64,000 nucleotides of DNA from Kalmusia sp. IMI 367209 (taxonomy: Eukaryota > Ascomycota > Dothideomycetes > Pleosporales > Didymosphaeriaceae). Both the position numbers and the translations under genes were made by a program. Shown piece by piece: positions 22,577-33,020 of the stretch; positions within the stretch are counted from its first letter, which is position 1; each line of letters opens with the position of its first letter. The notes under the pieces were generated by a model. That model was given only the letters and a program-made list of their open reading frames with translations, had not been told where the DNA came from and ran no database searches. The stretch lies in NCBI GenBank assembly GCA_027946365.1, contig JAPEUQ010000018.1:620001-684000 (forward strand). The letters run 5' to 3'.

Positions 22577-23785
22577 ATGCTGTGCTTGACTATTGTCCGC
22601 ATTTTCCTAATTCTGTACGCTTCGACGGCGCGCGCTGATGGCAATAGCCTCATCGGCTAGGGCAAGACGATGTACAGCCCGACCTGCGCCTTTGCCTGCC
22701 GCAACGTCATCAAGTCCTGTCCGCTTCTTTGCACGCCTGAAAATCCGACCGAGAACTACGGCACTGCGCATACCCCTATAGCAATGCCGCCGGACTGCTT
22801 TACGACCGATGCAGCGTTTATGCGAACCATGGCTGTCTGTATAGACACGTACTGTATTCGAAGCGATGGTCCTTCCACGGAGCTGTTTGGGGATTACTGG
22901 GCCTCTCACCTAGCTACCACTACTGTCGGCAATTACAAGTGGAAGCCTGTGGTGTCGTATGGGGAAGCGTTGGCCGCGGGTCGTGAAGACGAGCGGACCG
23001 TTGACACCTCTGTAGGAGCGATTTCGACCGAGCACGAGCACCACCGAACAGCCAAACTGCCTCAACGTCAGCATAGTCATTGACAGGCTCCTGCAGAGTC
23101 AGATTTCTTCACATTTGACGTTACCAGCAAGCTTCCCTTTGCGGTAAAAGGCGCGCCGCTGAATGTGACGAGCTTTATCAACCCCGTAGCATGGCAGAAG
23201 GCTTATAACGGCATGAGGGATTTCGAAACCAACGAGAGCGGCGACACGACGTACAGATAGCCTTCACAAAGACTTCTATTAACTAGTAATAAAACTAGAT
23301 CGCGGCCCGCCTGTCTACGTCGCCTTCTCGCTCCATCCGTCTTAGGGTTCTTCTCGAGGGCGGGTATCATTCGCGCGCAGCTTCGCAAGTGGCGCACTGC
23401 ACGGTAATTCTCTGTATTGCCGGCGGTGTCGGTATCACGGGCGTGCTGTCATATTTACAGAATATTGCCGCACCCAGATATGGCAGACTTGTGTGGGGAG
23501 TCCGTGAGAGGGGTCAGCGCGATGCAGTTGCGGATGAGATAGAAGGTCTTCCTGGTATAGTTCAAGTACATACTGTGGTAGGCGAGTGGACACATAACAA
23601 AGCTGTCCCAAGGAGAGAAATGTCTTGCGGTAATTAGAAAATAGGAAAGAGTAGGGAGATATTGAGCATAGTGGTGTGTGGGCCTGCGCGCATGGAAGAC
23701 GAAGTGAGACACAATCACGAGATTGGGGAGAGATACATAGCCGACGAGACGGTTTGTTCTAGTCGATGAGGCCTTTACGTGGTGA
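22577..23785 (+). pseudogene. ferric reductase (FRE-type) relic with core deleted
   Basis: Remains of a ferric-chelate reductase. ATG 22577 begins a signal peptide (LTIVRIFLILYASTARA), interrupted after 27 codons by TAG at 22658 in G-x-G where a Tyr codon would fit. The same frame continues with the Cys-rich extracellular region (SPTCAFACRNVIKSCPLLC, DCFTTDAAFM, CIDTYC), breaks at TGA 23081-23083 and goes on in frame to about 23260. The heme-binding transmembrane core and FAD domain are missing. From 23389 the NAD-binding end resumes (VILCIAGGVGITGVLSYL, RLVWGVRERGQ). A further broken part (VVCGPARMEDEVR) and the canonical end VDEAFTW with stop at 23783-23785 follow. Two nonsense codons, a large internal deletion and C-terminal frame changes mean no functional product. 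Confidence 0.8.
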
Positions 23786-23851
23786 AACTAATGTTTCTTT
23801 CTACCTAGTACCGAATGCAATCTCGTGTTCTATCTGTTTTGCCGGACACTG

Positions 23852-25453
23852 CTACAAGCGTGCGCGTAAAGAGTCTTCCATTCCATCTGAGCCACTGCGC
23901 TGCGCTAGCTGCGCCGCTGCCTTGCCTGCTCTCCGACCGAATACAGCTCCAGAAGTCAACCCGCTACCCCCAGGGTAGTTCCCGTAGAACAGCCCGCCAA
24001 GCATTTCTCCCACGCAGTAGAGGCCCTGGACTTCTTTTCCGTCGGTTGAAACTACAGCAGTAGTCTCCGGGTTCACTGCCAGGCCGCCAAAAGTGAAAGT
24101 CACTCCGCAGCACACTTTGACTGCCATAAAGGGTCCCTGGTCTAAGGGCAGTGCCCAGTTGGACTTGGCGAGGGGGAGTTGGGTTGTTGACGACTGTGTA
24201 GAGAGGCCATCTTTGACGGAGGGGTCCCATTTCTGGTTCGGGTTTTTTTTTTCAGCCGCGTATACAGCGGCATTGTAGTCTTTGATTGTTTGGATGAAGG
24301 TCGATGGGTCTACAAGGTTGTGCTCTGAGGACAGCTTCTGCGCTAGCTCGTCGATAGTAGAGCCCCAAACTTTGTGTACAATCTCGTCGCGGTATTCTTC
24401 GCTCCGTAGCCAGGGGATCGCTTGCTGATCCCAGACTTGGAATGCGATGCCTTCTGGCTGCTCGTGTATTGCACGGCCGAACTTGGCGTATGTGTAATTG
24501 CGCATGTCGATGCCCTCATCGACGAAGCGTTGCCCTGCATTGTTGATCATGAGGCCCAGGGGATACCCAGATTTGGTAAATTCGTTGGAAATGGTGCGAT
24601 CACCGCTATCCGTGGGCGAATTGGCATCCCAGCATGTAGAATGACATCCAGACCAGTTACCCGCTTGCCTAGCGTTCACATCGCGGATAGCGAATTCCAG
24701 TGCATCGCCTGTATTGAAAGGGGTACCACGCACATGGGCGAGATCCCAGCCGGGACCGAGGAATTGCGAGCGCATGCGTGGGTTCGCTTCGAAACCACCA
24801 GCAGCCAGAACGACGGACTTAGTTTGTACCAGTGTATCGATGCCGTTGTATCCGACTATAACTCCGGTGACGGCTCCAGCATTGTTTGTAACAAGTCGCT
24901 TAGCTGGCGCAGAATAATAAATCTCAACGCCTTGCTTCCTAGCTGCAGCTTGGTGGTCTTGAATCAATCCTTTCCCTCCTTCATCGGTCTTCAACGACAT
25001 GCCTCCCCAGAACTTGTACCGTCCATTGACTTTGTATGCTTGTCGATTGAATGAGAGTTGGAACCGGATGCCGTTTTTAGCCAGCCACTTCACCGCAGCA
25101 TTCGACTCGTCAATCAGCGCTTTACTTAGCGCCGGATCAGTCCGTCCAGAAGTCATGCGATCGATATCTTTTCGAAAGTCCTGCGGTGTGTAGGGCTCCA
25201 TATCAATAATTTTAGCAGTTTTGGGATCGACATTATTGACGATGGGAATCAGGTCTTTAGCTCCTGCGTGGACGGTGCGAAAGGCGCCCGCGGTGAAGAA
25301 AGTATTGCCTCCAGCCCAGTCTTCAGGGCATTTATCGATGAGTACGACACGTCGCGCCCCGGATTCCGCGGCGGACGTGGCTGCTGAGAAGCCTGCGTTG
25401 CCGCCGCCTACGATGAGTACATCGATGATTCTAGGTGAATCTAGAGAAGACAT
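23852..25453 (-). CDS. FAD-binding flavoprotein, tricarballylate dehydrogenase/fumarate reductase-like
   Basis: 533-residue single-exon flavoprotein of the fumarate reductase/succinate dehydrogenase flavoprotein family. The N-terminal ADP-binding motif is VLIVGGGNAGFSAA (residues 13-26), followed by GGNTFFTAGAFR, which covers the flavin as in bacterial TcuA. VVLAAGGFEANP and the C-terminal LYCVGEMLGGLFYGNYPGGSGLTSG (flavin-binding) are intact. TcuA oxidises tricarballylate to cis-aconitate; relatives act on steroids or fumarate. The assignment to a polycarboxylate substrate is by similarity of the N-terminal block and by neighbours (tricarboxylate-type carrier, PDC-hydrolase look-alike). Divergent from a Zn2Cys6 regulator, with a palindrome in the shared promoter. 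Confidence 0.82.
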   Translation of the reverse strand: MSSLDSPRIIDVLIVGGGNAGFSAATSAAESGARRVVLIDKCPEDWAGGNTFFTAGAFRTVHAGAKDLIPIVNNVDPKTAKIIDMEPYTPQDFRKDIDRMTSGRTDPALSKALIDESNAAVKWLAKNGIRFQLSFNRQAYKVNGRYKFWGGMSLKTDEGGKGLIQDHQAAARKQGVEIYYSAPAKRLVTNNAGAVTGVIVGYNGIDTLVQTKSVVLAAGGFEANPRMRSQFLGPGWDLAHVRGTPFNTGDALEFAIRDVNARQAGNWSGCHSTCWDANSPTDSGDRTISNEFTKSGYPLGLMINNAGQRFVDEGIDMRNYTYAKFGRAIHEQPEGIAFQVWDQQAIPWLRSEEYRDEIVHKVWGSTIDELAQKLSSEHNLVDPSTFIQTIKDYNAAVYAAEKKNPNQKWDPSVKDGLSTQSSTTQLPLAKSNWALPLDQGPFMAVKVCCGVTFTFGGLAVNPETTAVVSTDGKEVQGLYCVGEMLGGLFYGNYPGGSGLTSGAVFGRRAGKAAAQLAQRSGSDGMEDSLRARL

Positions 25454-25866
25454 GATGTAATTGTGAAATGGATAATTGGATGTAGGGAAAGATAAATTGT
25501 GACCAGTATCTGATCTTTTTTCATGTATAAATTTGCATGATTCTGCTATAAAAGTGCTGTATTTCGCGCGCCTCTAGAACGTAGAGTCGCGCGCTTCGCG
25601 TATGGTGGTTCCTCGATGTAGCGAGCGGCGTGTTACTCTCCGAGATGCGCCAGGTTGATCGCTATCGGTCACTATCTCTCCGAACAAACTCACGTGACTG
25701 TACGTATGCGCACGGGTTTAATACCATCATTCCGCATTTGCAGATTGTATGATCTGGACGGATTCAGAACGTAGTTGATCAAGGCTGGAAAGCAAAAGCC
25801 AACACAAGTCGATAGTTCAGGGCAAGAGCCCAATGCTGAGTAAGCATTCTACCTTCCTCGGTCGAG
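25454..25866. promoter_or_regulatory. divergent promoter, flavoprotein / Zn2Cys6 regulator
   Basis: 413 bp with a GC-tipped hairpin (25565-25593), a TCACGTGA site (25690-25697) and TATAAA-like elements near 25526 and 25547. A pathway regulator divergent from a catabolic enzyme often acts here; that is inference. Confidence 0.5.
25565..25593. promoter_or_regulatory. inverted repeat, candidate operator
   Basis: CGCGCG-c-CTCTA, 5-nt loop GAACG, TAGAG-t-CGCGCG: 11 of 12 arm positions pair. It lies between the flavoprotein and regulator genes. Confidence 0.5.
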
Positions 25867-27954
25867 ATGGTCCGTTCGTGTGACAGTCCCCTACAATGCA
25901 TCATGTCACCTCTCTCATCACGTTATACCTCATCCGTTACCCAGCCAAAGATCCTCGCCCGTGCATGTTTGTTCTGTCGTAATCGCAAGACGAAATGCGA
26001 CACCCAAAGGCCGCAATGCAGCACTTGCATCGCACATAACCGGGAGTGCATTTACGCCCTGGAACCCCCTAGGAAACGTCCATCGGCAACGTTGGTGAAC
26101 GCGCTTGAAGAAGAGAAGAGCGCATTCGAGCGCTGCATCATGACCCTCAAGAATGCATCTGCAGAAGAAAGAGATCGAATCCTCAACGCCATCACGATAA
26201 CGGATGGAAAAGTACACCTGCCACAGATTGAGCCATCAGCGACAATCACAGAGCCAGTACCTATGAATATTGAGCTAAATGGCACTATAAATCCAGAGAA
26301 TCTAATAGGAGGCAGCGATGAGGGAGATGACGAACTCGAGCCTTCGAACATCTTAACAATAGATGAGGCTGGGCGTAATCAGCTCATTGCCAATGCAGCA
26401 CTACAGAGACAGAGAGAGCATAGACTGACCAGACTGCATACGATTGCTGGAGAGCCAAGTGAGCTAGCACTCCATCTTCTAGATCTCCACTGGAATCGGC
26501 AGCATCACACATTCCTATTGACATACCGACCGGCTATCATGCGCGACATTGTGACGGATGGTCCGTGGTCTTCGGAATTTTTGCTGAATGCTATCTTCGC
26601 ATGCGTAAGCAAATTTTCCGAGAGAGTGGAAGTACGTGACAGCCCTTCAGAGCCTGAAACGGCAGGAAGGCGCTTCTTCGTCCGGTGTGAAGAGCTATTA
26701 TCACGAGAAGCGCTCCTGAGCACTTCCTCGTTACCAACTGTAGTGGCACTACTATTGTTAGGTGGTACTTTCAATGCTCGAGGACAGGCATCTAAGAGCT
26801 GGCTTTATACTGGCTATGCTTTAAGGATGGTCTTTGACTTGAACTTACATCAAGACTGCAAGGACGCAGGCACTAGCCCTGAAGATGTGGAGATTCGCAG
26901 GCGAATATTTTGGGGAGCCTTCATCGTGGACAAGCTGCAGAGCCTTTATCATGGACGACCGATCAGCCTTAGGCTGCGTGATGCTCAGGTCTCTCGAGAC
27001 TTCATGGACACCTTGGAAGAGAATGAGCTATGGACTCCCTATTATGATCTTCAACACCCCGATGTGGCAAGACCATGCATGGTCCCACCTATTCCTACCT
27101 ATTCAGTGTCTACATTTCAGCAACTGTGCCTTCTTGCAAAGATTTCGGCGAAGATCATCAACAAGTTCTACGCAGCTGGTGCTACATTCAACAGTGCGCA
27201 CCTGCACCTACAAGCTGTCGACAGCTCTCTATCAGATTGGTACAGCGCTCTCCCGACACATCTAGCTTTTGAGCCATGGTCAAGAACAACGGCCCCCGAA
27301 AAACCTACTATGGCGCCTCCCAACGGCATCACGTTGTTGACAACGTACAATGCTCTCGTGATACTCCTCCATCGACCCTTTATCTTCGATGGTCACCTCC
27401 GCCCAGCCACTATTTCTACTACATCCTGGAAACGGTGTACAACAGCAGCTCGAAATATCACGAGTCTTGCAACATCATACCAGAAAGCATACTCACTACG
27501 TGGGGCTCCGTATCTCTTAAGTTACGCTGTCTACAACGCCTGCACAGTTCATGTCCGAAACATAGCTGCGACCGAACTCGGCGGCCGTGAGGAACACACC
27601 GCTGCATTAGTTTCTTCTTTGAGATGTTTGGACGAACTGACTGTCGCTAATACCGGCGTCTCGAGCGATGCTGGAATCATTAGACAGCTCGCGGCTGCTA
27701 ACGGTGTGTCGAATGCTTCGGTCGATCGGATGGAGACGGTAATGGCATGGGATGAACAAACACCGAACTCGCAGGATTGGGACGCGTTATGTCGACTATT
27801 TCCACCTTTGAGTCCAAACTTTACAGACCTCACATATCCGCAGAGCTTGACGGCTTTTGGAAGTCACGAGTATGACTCTCTGCAATATTGGGTCGACACG
27901 TATATGCCTACGATGAATGGAGACCCCGCGAGCGGTAGCAACAATACAAGTTGA
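25867..27954 (+). CDS. Zn2Cys6 transcription factor
   Basis: 695-residue single-exon regulator. The binuclear zinc cluster uses C34, C37, C44, C51, C54 and C61 (ACLFCRNRKTKCD..RPQCSTCIAHNREC). It is followed by a basic linker (PPRKRPS) and a short heptad region around ALEEEKSAFERCI, fit for dimerisation. The middle fungal_trans domain is recognisable (LLLLGGTFNARGQASKSWLYTGYALRMVFDLNLH, EIRRRIFWGAFIVDKLQSLYHGRPISL). These factors bind CGG-containing pairs and usually respond to a pathway intermediate. Position, head-to-head with the flavoprotein in the middle of a catabolic run, suggests it controls that run (inference). Confidence 0.92.
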   Translation: MVRSCDSPLQCIMSPLSSRYTSSVTQPKILARACLFCRNRKTKCDTQRPQCSTCIAHNRECIYALEPPRKRPSATLVNALEEEKSAFERCIMTLKNASAEERDRILNAITITDGKVHLPQIEPSATITEPVPMNIELNGTINPENLIGGSDEGDDELEPSNILTIDEAGRNQLIANAALQRQREHRLTRLHTIAGEPSELALHLLDLHWNRQHHTFLLTYRPAIMRDIVTDGPWSSEFLLNAIFACVSKFSERVEVRDSPSEPETAGRRFFVRCEELLSREALLSTSSLPTVVALLLLGGTFNARGQASKSWLYTGYALRMVFDLNLHQDCKDAGTSPEDVEIRRRIFWGAFIVDKLQSLYHGRPISLRLRDAQVSRDFMDTLEENELWTPYYDLQHPDVARPCMVPPIPTYSVSTFQQLCLLAKISAKIINKFYAAGATFNSAHLHLQAVDSSLSDWYSALPTHLAFEPWSRTTAPEKPTMAPPNGITLLTTYNALVILLHRPFIFDGHLRPATISTTSWKRCTTAARNITSLATSYQKAYSLRGAPYLLSYAVYNACTVHVRNIAATELGGREEHTAALVSSLRCLDELTVANTGVSSDAGIIRQLAAANGVSNASVDRMETVMAWDEQTPNSQDWDALCRLFPPLSPNFTDLTYPQSLTAFGSHEYDSLQYWVDTYMPTMNGDPASGSNNTS

Positions 27955-28203
27955 CCTTTTTTCCTGTTTCGGAACGTTCTCATGTTATACCCAATCCAGT
28001 CAAGACTGAACAAGTCCCTTGCGCGACAATGTATAGCTTACTCGAGCTAGATTCCCTATGTAGAGTTGATTTTCATGCTGTACTTCGGCAGATTGCAAGG
28101 CTTGAATAGCTGACGGTGTTATTATAATTGTTGTGCTTGTAGTATCGAGCGTACGTCTATACTTAATGATGGACAGCCCACAAATCCCGGGTTCTGATAA
28201 TTA

Positions 28204-29280
28204 CTAATCCAACACATCTGGCGTCTCCTTGACGACCTGATCATAGTATGGCTGGAAAGCTAGCCACATCTTACTTGAGTTCCCACTCTTCTTGTGAGTT
28301 ATCTCAGCTTCCTCTTTGCCAATAACAATCTTCTCCCAGCCTGGTCCACTTGCTGCGTTCGCCAGCATCTGCGCATGGCAACATCTATCCAACGCAACAA
28401 ACAAGAAAGCCGCCTCATCTACAGTTGCACCGCAAGTAATCATTCCGTGGTTCTGCAAAATAACGCTCCGACAATTCCCCAGTGCCTGAGCAATCCTCGC
28501 GCCTTCCTCAGTACTGATGACCGTCCCTCCGTATCGTGGATAAACAGCCAAGTCGTTGTAGAACCGCAGCGCGTCTTGATAGATCATCTCGATAGGCCTT
28601 CCGAAGCAGGAAAAAGCCTTGCCGTATACACTGTGAGCATGGCAAGCGGCATTCAAGTCCGGTCGCGCCTTGTGGATTTCGCTATGAATCGCGAAAGCCG
28701 GCCCATTGATAGCGTTCTGCGCACCACCAGGTTGCACCTCGCCTTTCTCGTTGACAAGTACAAGATCTGAGACCCGAATCTGCGAGAAGTGCGTGCTCAA
28801 AGGATTGATCCAGAAGTACTCAGTGTCGATAGGGTCGCGGAGCGAGATGTGACCCGCCACGCCTTCGTCGAATCCTTGACGGGCAAAGACACGGAATGCA
28901 GCTGCAAGATGCTGCTTTTGGTAGGCACGTTGGTCCTCAAGGTTGGCAAATTTTGGGGGCGAACGGATGGTGACTTTGCCTTCTTTGTCGCCGAGGAAGT
29001 GGACATCTTCGAAAAAGTCGCTGTCTTTGATTTTGATGTCTGCTTTGTTGAGGTTCTCGATGCGTTCGGCTCGTTCGCTATAAACGCCCTTCGCATTCGC
29101 CTTCGTTGTGGGCTGGGTTTCGGTAACAGTTGCGGTTGTTGACATCTTGGGTAGTTGAGATGAAATTGATAAATAAGGCTTTCGGGATAAATATTGAAAT
29201 CTTGGGCGAGCCAAAATTGAGAAGATAGGTTTTATCTTTGGGAGCGACATATTTCGACCATTAGGATCCTGGGTAGACAC
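28204..29280 (-). CDS. class II aldolase/adducin-like protein
   Basis: Single exon. The long form from ATG 29280 is 358 aa; the internal ATG at 29145 (MSTTATVTETQ) gives 313 aa and fits the usual cytosolic family length. The extra 45 residues are basic and could target mitochondria. Class II aldolase fold with zinc ligands in HAHSVYG (CHAHS block) and in QNHGMI, and the substrate-binding GFDEGVAGHISLRDP near the start. Family members cleave or decarboxylate short sugar acids and aromatic acids; the aldolase-like 3,4-dihydroxyphthalate decarboxylases of bacteria also belong here. In this neighbourhood a carbon-carbon cleavage or decarboxylation step of polycarboxylate breakdown is plausible but unproven. 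Confidence 0.85.
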   Translation of the reverse strand: MSTQDPNGRNMSLPKIKPIFSILARPRFQYLSRKPYLSISSQLPKMSTTATVTETQPTTKANAKGVYSERAERIENLNKADIKIKDSDFFEDVHFLGDKEGKVTIRSPPKFANLEDQRAYQKQHLAAAFRVFARQGFDEGVAGHISLRDPIDTEYFWINPLSTHFSQIRVSDLVLVNEKGEVQPGGAQNAINGPAFAIHSEIHKARPDLNAACHAHSVYGKAFSCFGRPIEMIYQDALRFYNDLAVYPRYGGTVISTEEGARIAQALGNCRSVILQNHGMITCGATVDEAAFLFVALDRCCHAQMLANAASGPGWEKIVIGKEEAEITHKKSGNSSKMWLAFQPYYDQVVKETPDVLD

Positions 29281-29653
29281 CTAAAGTGCCACCCTGCGGG
29301 CCTCTTCATCCGCTGCAGTTCTTCCTCTCCCTTCGGAGTGGCACTGTCCGATTATTGCGGGGGAGATCTACTAGGGTTGACAACCTTCGGACACACACGC
29401 CGCGAACTTGGGTTGCGGGGGATCTTCATCTGTATCAACACTAGTTTTCCGCGGCCGCCACTTCGCTTCCGACCTGTGGGTGCATGATTCCGATGCAATT
29501 CCGAATGGGTCGCATCCTCATATCTCTCCATATTGTTAAGCTACTGAAGTGACTCCAGAAAAAATCATTATCTTCCTTCGGTATCATTGGGTTACACTCT
29601 TCGATTACACTAGACTCTGCAGGCAACCTCACGACGTCGATAACATCTCGAAA
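29281..29653. other. divergent promoter, aldolase / quinone oxidoreductase
   Basis: 373 bp; no gene and no clear motif seen. Confidence 0.4.
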
Positions 29654-30711
29654 ATGAAAGCTGTTGGCATAAAAGGCGGCAAAGGTAACGCTGATGCATT
29701 CTTCATCGAAGACAATGTACCAGATCCGCAAGCAACTTCGGGTCGCATACTGGTCGCCATAAAAGCTTTCGGGCTGAATAGAATGGACATAATGCAGAGA
29801 GAAGACAAATATCCTTACCCTCTACTTCCCGAATCGGGCAAGATTCTAGGTGTTGAATTCAGCGGGCTCGTGGAAGCCGTAGGCCCAGATTGCAATGCAG
29901 GATTCAAAGTCGGCGATAGAGTATTTGGCCTAGCATATGGCGGAGCCGTACGTAAACCTCCATCTCTCAAGTCATATAAAGTCATTAACGAATGCGACAG
30001 TATGCTCAGAAAATTTCAGTCTCGGAGAAAATGCTCATGCACCTCCCCACAGAGGTATCCTTTGAGCAAGCCGCCGGCATTCCTGAAACGTTCTTCACCG
30101 CCATCCAAGCCATCCATCTCGTTGGCAATCTTCAGAAGAGCCAAAGCGTACTCATCCATGCTGGTGCTTCAGGTGTAGGACAAGCTGCCATCCAAGTCGC
30201 TCGCATGGGTGGCGCTTCCAAGATCATCACCACTGCTGGCACAAACGAGAAGTGCGAGCTGTGTCGCTCCCTCGGCGCTGACATCGCGGTCAACTACAAC
30301 AAGGAAGATTTCGCTGAAGTCGTTAAGCGCGAGATGGATGGCAAAAGCATTAATCTGATTATCGATTTGGTCGGGCAGTCATACTGGCACCGCAATACCG
30401 AATGCGCAGCCATGGAGGGAAAGATTGTGCTTGTAGCTGCTATGAGTGGGAGTATGATTGAGGGGTTCAATCTGAGAGCGCTGTTGAATAAGAGGCTTTG
30501 GGTACTAGCTACGACGCTGAGGACGAGAGACGCGGACTATCAGGGAAAGCTGAGGGATAAATTTGTGGAGGTTGCAATGGAGAATCTGAGGGTGGGGAGG
30601 ATGATTGTCACGGTTGATAAGGTATTCTCGTGGACGGATATCGCGGAGGCGCATAAGAGGATGGAGAGTAATGCTAATGCTGGGAAGTTGATATGTTTAG
30701 TAGATTCATAG
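29654..30711 (+). CDS. zinc-type alcohol dehydrogenase / NADPH quinone oxidoreductase
   Basis: Exons 29654-29947 and 30001-30711 (53-bp intron, GTACGT..GACAG, phase 0), 334 aa, full length for the quinone oxidoreductase branch of the MDR family. GroES-like N-domain with FGLNRMDIMQRE and GVEFSGLVEAVG; the join restores YGGAYAQKISV. Cofactor domain motif HAGASGVGQAAIQVA (AxxGxGxxA) indicates NADPH. No structural-zinc cysteine cluster is seen, consistent with quinone oxidoreductases. Start taken at MKAVGIKG; the open frame upstream is not conserved. Function in the run is probably a redox step, substrate unknown. Confidence 0.88.
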
Positions 30712-31084
30712 AATACCAATTCTTGATAGACTGCATGCATCCAAGACCTGTTTAATCATGCAATTGTGAGTTCTATCACGTCTTTTGTTCTGTATGAACC
30801 AAGTCAGTGAGATCAATCGGAAAAGATTTTGATTCAGCATCTGACTTAAGAAGATGTCAATCTCGGGTAGAGTATGAAGAGGCGCTATGCACCGTCTCGC
30901 AAGAATACTTGTTAAATATGCTGACTGTCCACACACTCCTATTAGGTCTTCTTTGCTAAGATATATGCTACATAGTCCGCTTCGCTGTTGCGAGGTAATC
31001 ATTCCCTACTTCCAACATCTAGGTGAATGCATGGACATACCCAGACTCTTTGTGCAGATAATGCATTCTTCCTTACCCAACCTT
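30712..31084. other. short intergenic, convergent genes
   Basis: 373 bp of 3' regions; nothing recognised. Confidence 0.4.
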
Positions 31085-32052
31085 CTAACCAAACAACTTT
31101 TGAGAATTCGAAACAAATAACTTCTCCCAAACCGCATCGTCGCTTATCCAATCCCTCAGCACCTGGATATGCACATCATCCGGCACCTCTCTAAATCCTT
31201 CAACATCATCCAACCGCTGCTGATCAGTCTTCCCTTGCCTCGTCACTCCTAGCTGTGTATGCGGCCAATCTGATCCATAAACCATCTGGTCTGGCCCCGC
31301 CTTGATGACAGCTCTTACTATCGGCTCGATTGCCTTCATCCCTTCTCTACCTTCGCCGTGACCGTGATAGAGACGCTCAAAGCCAGATACTTTGACGAAC
31401 AAACGTTTGTCTTTGATCAATGAGATAAAAGTTTGGAAGTCGGAGGAGTTCTCCTGGCCCGGAAAGGTGCCGCCGAAGTGATCGGCGACGATCTTGATGT
31501 TAGGATCTGTGGCTCTAACGAGGTCTGCCATTGAGGCCCAAGCTTGAGGTAAAGTCAATTTAGCTTGTATTGGGTCGAATTTCGGAGAGAATTCTCACCC
31601 GCAAGAGGACAAAATACGCCAATTACCCATCCCAGTCTCGCTGTTCGCTTGGCCGCCGTTTCGATCTTACTCGCTATCTGTGAGCCACCAGCCTGCGCAC
31701 CATGACCCCATGCCATTTCATGGAACCTTACACCCCTTACACCCTGCGCATGCAGGTTGTCCAGCTCTTCATCTGTAGTATTATCGAAATCAATGGTTGC
31801 TAATCCGCGTAAGGTCAAACCCGCCGCTTTGGCTCTAGATAACGTATCAAGGAGTGGTGCGGTTGAAGAGCCTTGGACTGATGCATGAACAATGACGACG
31901 CTCGTGCATCCTGTGATGTTGGATGGGTATTCGGTCACTTGAGCGGCTTTTGGTGTGTACGAGCGTTTTGCTGGGTATGGAAAGTTGTCTGGGTCGAAGA
32001 CGTGGGTATGGGTGTCCCATGCTCCTTCTGGAACGAGGCTATTACGAGGCAT
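31085..32052 (-). CDS. amidohydrolase family 2 (LigI/COG3618-related)
   Basis: Exons 32052-31599 and 31542-31085 (56-bp intron, GTGAGA..CTCAAG with a CTAAAT branch), 303 aa. A nearer acceptor at 31564 would give a 35-bp intron and is less likely; both are in frame. TIM-barrel metal-dependent hydrolase fold: HTHVF near residue 15, GVRFHEMAW, IVADHFGG and YGSDWPHTQLG. It is a paralogue of the LigI-like protein at 38.5 kb but lacks the KRLV arginine segment, so it should act on a different lactone or carboxylate. Cytosolic. It stands next to a 6PGDH-type dehydrogenase and a quinone oxidoreductase. Confidence 0.85.
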
Positions 32053-33020
32053 GATAGAGATTATATGTGAACAATTATAGGAGATTTAAAGATTTGATCT
32101 AGGATACAATGTTCCTAATCTCACCTATAGAAAACCGATGCTGTTGATGGAATGTACGGATGTGCGAATGTTTCAACTATACTCTGCATTTCTGTAGCTC
32201 AAGCCATATTTCTTTGGAATATAGGTCGTTTAGCTCGGAAATAATTGTCGGGCTGAAGTAGCCGCGAACGGGAAAGCAGAACGAGGGTTCAGCAAATGAC
32301 GTCAAATTCCCCGCATGTATGGGCATAAGCGGACACTGACTCTCCGATGTACAACGAAGCGGATCCTCTAATGGCTTTGAAAGTTCTTCGCGGGTACACT
32401 CGAAAGCTGAGTGACATACGAAAAGTAGAAGTCGATTAGGCAAACATCCTACACCCATGCTTATCTGTGATGGCATCAGATCAGCGTGTTATACCCTTAT
32501 TCTATGAAGACTATGGAATGGTCTAAGCTGCCAATTCCAATCGCCCACACCAACTAACTTCAAAGGTAAGCCTTACTGTATAGCGTTCTATCATGTAGAG
32601 TGTATGGCCGGTGCGTTTAGCCACCCCGTTCCGCGAGTGTATGTCAGGTCTAAATTGCACTCCTGGCGTAAATATTGATATAGTGATACAATTTTCCGGG
32701 GAGGCTCTGACTATCCCTATTACCCTTAAGGGTCTATCCATGACATTAGCTCTAGTTTTTTGATGTTCGAAATGTACTCTTGAATTTTGCAGGCCAACGA
32801 AACGACTGACTAATGTTTTCCGGCTGAGGCAATACATTTACCTAAGGAAATTTCTTTCCCAGCCTTCGCCTAGGCCGTAAAGATAGCCATGAGGATACAG
32901 GTGTGCGATATGTGCTAGAGCCTCACCGTTGGACACCCCATGTACGTAACCACTACCAAAGTGTGCCTCTTATAATTCACCGGGCACTTATTGTGACCCT
33001 TTGATTCACCGCACGCCAAT
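32053..33020. other. 968-bp intergenic gap
   Basis: No convincing gene. Frames at 32177-32476 and 32523-32837 (minus) lack any family feature. Holds promoter sequence of the amidohydrolase and the 3' region of the 6PGDH-type gene. Confidence 0.4.

Noticed and set aside
31564..31598. 35-bp intron option in the amidohydrolase
   Set aside because: In frame but shorter than any other intron; the 56-bp option has a better branch site.
32177..32837. two frames of about 100 residues in the large gap
   Set aside because: No recognisable domain, no intron signals and ordinary intergenic composition.
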